A DNA stretch of 32,727 nt from Pseudoalteromonas aurantia (lineage in GTDB: Bacteria > Pseudomonadota > Gammaproteobacteria > Enterobacterales > Alteromonadaceae): NCBI RefSeq assembly GCF_005886875.1, contig NZ_PNBY01000100.1:1-32727 (forward strand), written 5' to 3'. The position numbers and the translations under genes were made by a program. This document shows positions 26,618 through 32,727 of this stretch, one piece after another. How positions within the stretch are numbered: position 1 is the stretch's first letter; each line of letters begins with the position of its first letter. The notes under the pieces are model-generated. The model worked only from the letters and a program-made list of their open reading frames with translations. It was not told the origin of the DNA and made no database searches.

Positions 26618-28222
26618 ATGTCAAATGCAGTAAAGACACCAGCTCAAGGGGATGACAGCTCTCAACAATCTAAGGGGTGGTTTAACCGCTTTTTAGCTAC
26701 CGTTGAATTTTTGGGTAATATGCTTCCCCACCCAATCACATTATTCGCTATGTTTTGTGTAGCAATTGTTGTTTTTAGTGGCATTGCCGATTGGTTTGGC
26801 CTTAGCGCTATAGACCCTCGCCCTGTCGGCTCTGCTGGGCGCGATCCGGATGGTGTTATTGAAGTAGTCAGTTTGTTAAGTGCGGAAGGTTTACAAAAAA
26901 TCGTCACCGGCTTAGTCACTAATTTCACCGGTTTTGCGCCATTAGGAACCGTATTGGTTGCCTTGTTAGGGGTCAGTGTTGCCGAACATTCAGGTATGCT
27001 ATCAGCTGCAATGCGCGGTATGGTAATGGGTGCTTCAAAGCGTCTTGTTACATTTATGGTAGTATTTGCTGCTATTTTATCAAACACGGCCTCAGAACTT
27101 GGTTATGTCGTACTTATTCCACTAGCAGCCATGATTTTCCACAGTTTAGGTAGACACCCGCTTGCAGGGTTAGCGGCTGCATTCGCCGGCGTATCGGGCG
27201 GATATAGTGCAAACTTATTGCTCGGTACCATTGACCCACTTCTAGCAGGGATCACAACCCCAGCAGCGCAAATGATCGACCCGAACTATCAAGTTGGTCC
27301 AGAAGCAAACTGGTACTTCATGATGATTTCAGTTTTTTTGATCGCAATTGTTGGTACGCTGGTCACTGAAAAAATTGTTGAACCGCGCTTAGGTAAATAC
27401 AATCCAGACGAAGCAAGTACAGATTTAAATGATAACAACATTCAGCGCCTATCTGACAAAGAGCGCTCAGGATTAAAATGGGCTGGAGTGTCTTTGTTAG
27501 TCGTTTCTGCATTGCTTGCGCTGACCATTTTACCTGAGAATGGCATTTTACGTCACCCAGAAACGGGCGCTGTAGCAGGGTCTCCCTTTCTAAAAGGCAT
27601 CGTCGTCTTTATCTTTGTTACCTTTGCCATACCCGGTTTTGTGTATGGCCGTGTCGTTGGAACGATGAAAAATGACCGAGATGTTATTGACGCAATGAGT
27701 AAGTCAATGAGCTCTATGGGTATGTATATTGTATTAGTGTTCTTTGCAGCACAATTTGTGGCATTTTTCAAATGGACAAACCTCGGTACAATTTTAGCAA
27801 TCAATGGCGCGGCATTATTGCAAACTCTAAGCTTAACTGGCCCAGAAGTATTTGTGTTGTTTATTCTTATGTGTGCCATGGTTAACTTAACTCTGGGCTC
27901 ATCGTCAGCACAGTGGGCAGTAACGGCGCCTATCTTTGTTCCGATGCTCATGCTAATTGGTTATGCACCGGAAACAATACAAGCAGCTTATAGAATTGGG
28001 GATTCAGTGACTAACCTGATCACGCCAATGATGAGTTACTTTGGCTTAATACTCGCTGTAGCAACCAAATATAAGAAAGATATGGGCATTGGTACGCTTG
28101 TTGCCACTATGCTGCCATACAGTATATTTTTCCTTATCGGGTGGGTCGCACTGTTTTATATCTGGGTCTTTGGTTTCGGCTTCCCGGTTGGGCCAAACTC
28201 ACCAATTTACTACACATCTTAA
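26618..28222 (+). CDS. AbgT-family transporter
   Basis: This 534-residue inner-membrane protein has about a dozen hydrophobic segments. It matches the AbgT family, in which E. coli AbgT imports p-aminobenzoyl-glutamate and MtrF/YdaH homologues export sulfonamides. Family-typical stretches include FLATVEFLGNMLPHPITLF near residue 30, GLVTNFTGFAPLGTVLVALLG, NTASELGYVVLIPLAAM, GGYSANLLLGTIDPLLAGIT, NLTLGSSSAQWAVTAPIFVPMLML and YRIGDSVTNLITPMMSYFGLI. The protein is complete and of usual length. No amidohydrolase (abgA/abgB) is adjacent, so the substrate is open. The ATG at 26618 has a weak purine-rich ribosome site, and the gene ends at a clear terminator. Confidence 0.9.
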   Translation: MSNAVKTPAQGDDSSQQSKGWFNRFLATVEFLGNMLPHPITLFAMFCVAIVVFSGIADWFGLSAIDPRPVGSAGRDPDGVIEVVSLLSAEGLQKIVTGLVTNFTGFAPLGTVLVALLGVSVAEHSGMLSAAMRGMVMGASKRLVTFMVVFAAILSNTASELGYVVLIPLAAMIFHSLGRHPLAGLAAAFAGVSGGYSANLLLGTIDPLLAGITTPAAQMIDPNYQVGPEANWYFMMISVFLIAIVGTLVTEKIVEPRLGKYNPDEASTDLNDNNIQRLSDKERSGLKWAGVSLLVVSALLALTILPENGILRHPETGAVAGSPFLKGIVVFIFVTFAIPGFVYGRVVGTMKNDRDVIDAMSKSMSSMGMYIVLVFFAAQFVAFFKWTNLGTILAINGAALLQTLSLTGPEVFVLFILMCAMVNLTLGSSSAQWAVTAPIFVPMLMLIGYAPETIQAAYRIGDSVTNLITPMMSYFGLILAVATKYKKDMGIGTLVATMLPYSIFFLIGWVALFYIWVFGFGFPVGPNSPIYYTS

Positions 28223-28231
28223 TGTAGTAAT

Positions 28232-28258
28232 AAAATGCCAGCTAACGCTGGCATTTTT
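28232..28258 (+). terminator. intrinsic terminator of the AbgT transporter gene
   Basis: Arms AAAATGCCAGC (28232-28242) and GCTGGCATTTT (28247-28257) are perfectly complementary around a TAAC loop and run into five Ts, 9 bases after the stop codon. Confidence 0.9.
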
Positions 28259-28412
28259 GTTATTAAGCTAAGGATATTGTATTAACTAACAAAAAAGGAG
28301 CCACTGTAATTTGTTAAATGGCGGTCTCTCACCTAAAGTTGTTGGGTAGAAATTGCCAAAAAAGGAGCTTAGGTTTCGTATGAAACATTTAGACAAATCA
28401 CAAAGGTAATTT

Positions 28413-29048
28413 ATGTATACACTTTTTTATTATCCCCGTAATGCCAGTCTCGCACCACACTTTGTTTTGAAAGCCTTAGATGTACCATTTCAACTTGAGC
28501 TCGTTGACAGAAAAAAAGTAGCACAAAAATCGGCGCAGTATTTACGGTTAAACCCAACAGGACGGATCCCAACCTTAGTCGATGATGATTTTGTTCTGTG
28601 CGAAAGTGCTGCCATATGTTTGTATCTATGCGAGAAGCATTCAGAAAAAAATCTAATTCCAGATGCACCACAAGCTAAAGCTGAGTTTTACCAATGGTTG
28701 ATGTACTTAACAAGTACACTACAAAATGAATTAATGGTGTATTTTTATCCCGAACGACACACGCAAAATGCGATTATGTATGACGATATCATCAAAACAC
28801 AACAATCCAGAATAAGCGACGCGCTAGCAATCCTAGATCAAAAACTAGGTAACAATAGCTACCTAGTTAATAATCAATTTACTGTATGTGATTGCTATAT
28901 GTTTATGCTTTGTATTTGGGCTGACGAAATAGCTAAACCGCCGCTAAGCTTCACACACTTAAACCGTTATTTAAAGAATCTTGCTAGACACCCAGTAATT
29001 GCAAATGTCTGTCAATTCGAAGAAACAGACCTCACGATTTATAAATAA
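28413..29048 (+). CDS. glutathione S-transferase family protein
   Basis: This 211-residue cytosolic protein has a thioredoxin-like N-terminal domain and an all-helical C-terminal domain. It starts YTLFYYPRNASLAPHFVLKAL; S12 follows the first strand, where beta- and theta-type GSTs have their catalytic serine or cysteine. The cis-proline region reads NPTGRIPTLVDDD, and LCESAAICLYLCEKH carries the glutathione gamma-glutamyl contact (ES). The C-terminal N-capping region VCDCYMFMLCIW replaces the usual TxAD motif. The substrate cannot be told; roles in detoxification or as a maleylacetoacetate-isomerase-like enzyme are possible. The ATG at 28413 has AAGG about 6 bases upstream. It stands alone between two gaps. 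Confidence 0.85.
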   Translation: MYTLFYYPRNASLAPHFVLKALDVPFQLELVDRKKVAQKSAQYLRLNPTGRIPTLVDDDFVLCESAAICLYLCEKHSEKNLIPDAPQAKAEFYQWLMYLTSTLQNELMVYFYPERHTQNAIMYDDIIKTQQSRISDALAILDQKLGNNSYLVNNQFTVCDCYMFMLCIWADEIAKPPLSFTHLNRYLKNLARHPVIANVCQFEETDLTIYK

Positions 29049-29393
29049 ATTGAGATTTATCCGAGAGGGTTGAAGCCAGCTCTCTTATATATTAAACTTT
29101 TCCTTTGACAGCTGTAACGACGGTGTATGAGCTTGAAACACATGCACCTGACACACCCACTGTGCGAGTACTTATGTCCCTTCCCTCTAACCTAGCCCGT
29201 TGAACACCTACAATCTTGCGATAACTTTAACTATAAAACAGTAATTTGAGACCATATTATTTCGCTGATAGGTAAAAGTACAATCATCATTACACACATA
29301 GGTGTTTCAGCTTTGCCATCCCTGCTTACTATACATCACAAGTTAATTCGTTAAGCTAGGTTAACGTCATTTAATATGCTCTAATGTCGTTAA
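29049..29393. other. gene-free spacer before the broken ZapE-like gene
   Basis: I see no gene, hairpin terminator or RNA gene in these 345 bases. No frame shows coding character. It marks the start of a stretch with long spacers and broken genes. Confidence 0.6.
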
Positions 29394-30509
29394 ATGATTT
29401 ACTCCATAAGAAAAATGCTACAACAATATCAACACCTTATTCAAACTGGAGAGCTTAAACATGATCCTGCGCAGCAACTTGCTCTTGATTACTTAGCCAA
29501 TTTACAACACACCCTGCCCAGCGAACACACAACTAAAGGTGCTTATTTATACAGACCAGCAGGACGCGGTAAGAGTATGTTGATGGATCTATTTTTCAAT
29601 ACCTTGCGCAATACGCCAAAACAACGCCTTCATTTTCACCATTTTATGGCAGCAGTACATCAGGATTTGAATACAATACAAGGTACGCAAGACCCTTTGC
29701 GTGAAATAGCCAAAAGCTGGGCAATTAAAACGCAAGTTTTGTGTTTCGACGAGTTTTTTGTTTCTGACATTGGTGATGCCATGATCATGGCACGCTTATT
29801 TGATAACTTATTTGAATTTGGATTGGTACTTGTTGCGACTTCTAATTGTGAACCCGATACCCTCTACCGAAACGGGCTACAAAGAGACCGCTTTTTACCA
29901 ACCATTTCACTCATTAATGAGCACTGCCAAGTTATTAGCGTTCATGGTCACGTTGATCATAGATTTAATCATGGCTTTAATCCCAAATACCTGTTTACTG
30001 GTGACGAAACGCCATTTAACGCAAAGTTACATGAACTGTTGGGCTCACATTTACCCACTAATACATCATCTCAAAACATAACGATATGCAATCGAGAGAT
30101 CACTACACTATGATTTAACGATAATATCATTGCTTTCGATTTTACAGCGATTTGTTCTGCTCCGCGTGCCGCTTCAGACTACATCACGTTAGCAAAACGC
30201 TTTCCTATTTTATTGATAAAAAACGCCCCCCAAATGGGCATGGAAGCAGTCGATACAATCACGGTACAAGGTATAGAAGATGGTTACAAACGAGCTCAAA
30301 GCCATACAACAGCGCATCAACTAGATGATGAAGCACGACGACTCATTGCGTTAGTCGATGAGTACTATGATCAAGGCTGTTTGATCATTCTACACTGCGA
30401 AGTCGAACTCCACTCTCTTTATGTAGGTAAGCAACTGGCATTTGAGTTTGAGCGAACCAAAAGCCGTTTAGTCGAAATGCAAAGCTGGTCGTTAGATGCA
30501 CCAACGTAG
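29394..30509 (+). pseudogene. AFG1/ZapE-like ATPase interrupted by an in-frame TGA
   Basis: Read through, this is a 371-codon AFG1/ZapE-like P-loop ATPase; E. coli ZapE, a cell-division-associated ATPase, has 375. Conserved parts include QRLHFHHFMAAVHQDL, VLCFDEFFVSDIGDAMIM (Walker B), LVATSN, NGLQRDRFLPTI and, after the break, EARRLIALVDEYYD and SRLVEMQSWS. A single in-frame TGA at 30111-30113 (codon 240) splits it without a frame change. Alignment from memory with E. coli ZapE shows no gap at this point. The P-loop reads RPAGRGKS, so the first glycine of GxxGxGKS is R54. Two independent defects point to a pseudogene, probably of a second ZapE-type copy. A sequencing error or stop readthrough cannot be excluded. 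No good ribosome site precedes the ATG at 29394 or the one at 29415. Confidence 0.85.
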
Positions 30510-30687
30510 CATCTTAAGATGTTAGATAAACATACACAACAGGATCAGCAATTTCACCTTACTCATACACATCACGAAAATTAGTCGTCCCTGTTACCTC
30601 TAAGTTTAGGTCAAACGCTAAAGCTAACATTTCGACAATTAAAAAAGATCTAAAATGATCTCATTAGAAAACGTGATAACATAACCT

Positions 30688-30716
30688 TTGCAGTAAAAAA
30701 GAATATGTTATACCAT
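30688..30716 (+). promoter_or_regulatory. candidate sigma-70 promoter of the DsbB-like gene
   Basis: TTGCAG (30688-30693), a 17-base spacer and TACCAT (30711-30716) lie 44 bases before the ATG. The spacing is ideal and the boxes moderate. A 12-bp palindrome, CATCTTAAGATG, lies at 30510-30521 directly after the preceding stop codon. Confidence 0.35.
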
Positions 30717-30759
30717 ATGGTTATATAGCTAATATTATGCTTGTTGAAGAAAGGAAAAC

Positions 30760-31155
30760 ATGGCAATTTTTGATTTAAACACATATTCAAATAACACCCG
30801 CATAATTGCATGTGTGGCAATATTTATCTCTGTTACAGCTTGGGCAGTTGAATTAATGGGTGCTGTTTATGTATGCCCATACTGTCGAGTTCAACGATCA
30901 GTTATTGGTATTCTAGGGATCACTCTCTTAATGCCTTATGCCCACCATTGGATAGCCAAATATACAGCACTCGTCGTTGGTTTTTTTGGCGCTGTCGTTG
31001 CCTCTAATCAGCATTTCATGGGTTGGAAAAAAATATCAGCGGGGACATTTTCATTTAACAGCAACCTAGCAATAGATCCATTTCTTTTGTCAGGCTTTGC
31101 ATTGTTCATCATCACCGGCTTAGTGACCTTAATTTTAAGGAAAAAACCAGATTAA
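30760..31155 (+). CDS. DsbB-like membrane protein with a single CXXC pair
   Basis: This 131-residue protein has four predicted transmembrane segments (about 14-33, 45-61, 67-85 and 107-127). Just after the first helix it carries CPYC (C39, C42) followed by RVQR, in the place of the quinone-linked CXXC and following arginine of DsbB, which oxidises DsbA in the periplasm. The second periplasmic loop (about 85-105) has no cysteine, so the second DsbB pair that contacts DsbA is missing. The only other cysteine is C18, in the first helix. It may be a divergent thiol oxidoreductase of the DsbB/VKOR kind with another partner, or a sensor. The ATG at 30760 has AAGGA about 6 bases upstream. Confidence 0.7.
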   Translation: MAIFDLNTYSNNTRIIACVAIFISVTAWAVELMGAVYVCPYCRVQRSVIGILGITLLMPYAHHWIAKYTALVVGFFGAVVASNQHFMGWKKISAGTFSFNSNLAIDPFLLSGFALFIITGLVTLILRKKPD

Positions 31156-31193
31156 CACTATACTTAAATTAAGTTAGTGAAATGTACGTTTAA

Positions 31194-32647
31194 CCAAATG
31201 AGTCTTGCTTTTTGCAACAACAAGGCTCACTTACTCAAAATCTTGTTGGAGCTTTAAGCTCTCAGTTAAACGCGATAAAGCAGGATCAAACTCTCACCAA
31301 ATAACAACAGCAAAAACAAGCTAAGCAATTAATAAACGCTACACGCTATGACCAATCCGGTTACTTTTTATGTTTGACCTAAATGGCAATATGGTAAGCA
31401 ACCCGATCAAACCAAAGTTAAATGGTCAATCAATGACGCTGCATTCCAAAGACTTTTTTTCTTCGGCATTCAAAGATTTCGTAACTACTGCCAAACGCGA
31501 TGGCCAAGGGTTTGTAGAATATCTATGGCCTAAACCAGGCTCTGCAGAGCAAGAAAGTAAAACATCCTATATTTTACGGTTAAACAACTGGAATTGGGCT
31601 ATTGGTACAGGGATTTATTTAACTGACGTACAACAGGCTTATCGGCACATCATCGTTCAAATAATGATTGAGACACTCCTGTATATCGGTTTATTGCTCC
31701 TTTTGTCGCACATCATAGCTCGAAATATCACTAAACCACTGAGTAAACTTACACGTACCATGGGACAAATCACCTTGGACAAAGATCTTACCATTCAATT
31801 GAAAAGCCAAGGTAATGACGAGCTATCCGTCATGGCCAAAACGTTCAATAACATGAATCAGCACTTTAGAGATATACTAAACAATATCAATGGTAATACC
31901 CATTCACTCGCGTCTCAAGCTGAAGAATTAGCCTGTGTAACCAACCAAATCCAAACAGGAATAAAGCAGCAAAATAATGATACAGAGTCAGTGCAAAATA
32001 AAATCTCCGCGTTGAGTAAATCATCAGAATCTGTGTATTCACAATCAAATATGGCAGCCATTGACAAAGTCGCCGCCAGTGTATCGCAAGCTGAAAAAGC
32101 GGTGGCCGAACTGCAACAATCATCTACTGAGATTGGCGCTGTGCTAGATGTGATAAATAAAGTCGCTGAGCAAACTAATTTACTGGCGTTAAACGCTGCG
32201 ATAGAAGCAGCTAGAGCCGGTGAACAAGGTAGAGGCTTTGCTGTTGTTGTTGACGAAGTGAGAACATTAGCTATACGTACACAGCAATCTACCGATGATA
32301 TTCAAAATATCATCGCTAAACTGTATCAAGGAGTCTTTGCAACTGTCTCTGAAATGCTTACTTGCAAACGCGCTACAGAGCAAGGGTTAGAAACAGGTAC
32401 TCTGTGTAATGACACATTGAATAAAATAGATACCGCAGTGAAATCTCTTAGCGCAATTAATATTGAAATTGCCAACTCAGCCCAAGTGCAAACTCAAAAT
32501 ACCATTGATATTGCTAACAGCATGAGTGGCATTGCCCAAGTAGCGAGCCAAACAGAAACGGGCGCAGAACATACAAAAGCATCGAGCCACAATTTAAGTG
32601 AGATGTCACACCAACTAAATCACTTAGTGAGTGAATTTAAAGTCTAA
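31194..32647 (+). pseudogene. degraded methyl-accepting chemotaxis protein (sCache-type)
   Basis: The long open part, from the ATG at 31370, gives 425 residues: the end of a single-Cache domain ([36 protein letters not shown]), one transmembrane helix (about 94-114), HAMP, and the signalling tip ([28 protein letters not shown] for the usual AVVADEVR). Upstream, a different frame reads further Cache sequence ([17 protein letters not shown]) that joins the main frame if one T is added to the run at 31365-31369. That frame also has a TAA at 31302-31304. The first transmembrane helix was not found. The stretch before the tip is about 23 residues shorter than in typical receptors and lacks the usual adaptation-site NEM motif. 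Together these mark a decayed receptor. Confidence 0.8.
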
Positions 32648-32727
32648 TTAAAGTTTAGTCAAAAACCACAACATTAAAAAAGTTATGCTGTTTGACTTTA
32701 GATATTGCGCAGGGCAAGATCATGAAC

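Noticed and set aside
27553..27951. 132-codon and, at 26662-27087, 141-codon frames antisense to the AbgT transporter
   Set aside because: They are complements of hydrophobic transporter codons. The threonine- and asparagine-rich composition is what the opposite strand of a membrane gene gives.
28291..28368. two copies of AAAAAAGGAGC upstream of the GST gene
   Set aside because: They look like ribosome-site-like purine runs without reading frames; probably chance.
30111..30113. TGA in the ZapE-like gene as a selenocysteine codon
   Set aside because: No family member is known to me to use selenocysteine here, the residue is not conserved, and the P-loop is also damaged, so a nonsense mutation is simpler.
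32722..32727. possible ATG start of a further gene at the right edge
   Set aside because: A purine-rich stretch precedes it, but only two codons are visible, too few to support a call.

Overview
The window looks like a chromosomal segment of a marine gammaproteobacterium of the Alteromonadales (Colwellia, Pseudoalteromonas, Shewanella or Thalassotalea type). This is inferred from moderately AT-rich DNA, an RluF close to the enterobacterial form, an astC-astA-DUF1338 arrangement, a DUF3081 protein, abundant c-di-GMP and chemotaxis signalling genes, and a glycogen locus of the marine gammaproteobacterial type. I saw no tRNA, rRNA, CRISPR array, insertion sequence or prophage gene. It reads as core chromosome with a decaying stretch at the right end.

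Layout. (1) 0.15-4.6 kb, minus strand: a tightly overlapping trio (EAL-HDOD signalling protein, DUF418 membrane protein, orphan periplasmic sugar-binding-type protein) is followed by rluF. (2) 4.7-16.7 kb, minus strand: a compact seven-gene glycogen operon in the order CBM48 protein, malQ, glgB, glgX, glgP, glgC, glgA. It ends in a strong hairpin terminator, and a candidate promoter and operator lie upstream of the CBM48 gene. (3) 17.2-19.1 kb, plus strand: a membrane GGDEF-EAL protein. (4) 19.1-22.9 kb: an Lrp/AsnC-family regulator diverges from astC-astA-DUF1338. (5) 23.5-28.3 kb: a DUF2252 protein converges on and overlaps ribonuclease Z, followed by DUF3081, a small unknown protein and an AbgT-family transporter. 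(6) 28.4-32.7 kb: a glutathione S-transferase, an AFG1/ZapE-like gene broken by an in-frame TGA, a DsbB-like protein with one CXXC pair, and a degraded chemotaxis receptor.

How the genes work together. The glycogen operon encodes a full synthesis and breakdown cycle. GlgC makes ADP-glucose, GlgA elongates, GlgB branches, GlgP phosphorolyses, GlgX removes limit-dextrin branches and MalQ recycles maltooligosaccharides. The stand-alone CBM48 protein keeps the positions that bind glycogen in AMPK-beta and may tether or regulate these enzymes. The ast cluster is partial: AstC and AstA are here but AstB, AstD and AstE are not. A DUF1338 enzyme follows astA.

The most interesting items are the CBM48 leader protein, the EAL-HDOD/DUF418/binding-protein operon, the DUF1338 gene in the ast cluster, the inverted repeat over the glycogen promoter, and two adjacent broken genes near the right end. 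I found no clear case of a wholly new system. The EAL-HDOD operon is the nearest candidate.
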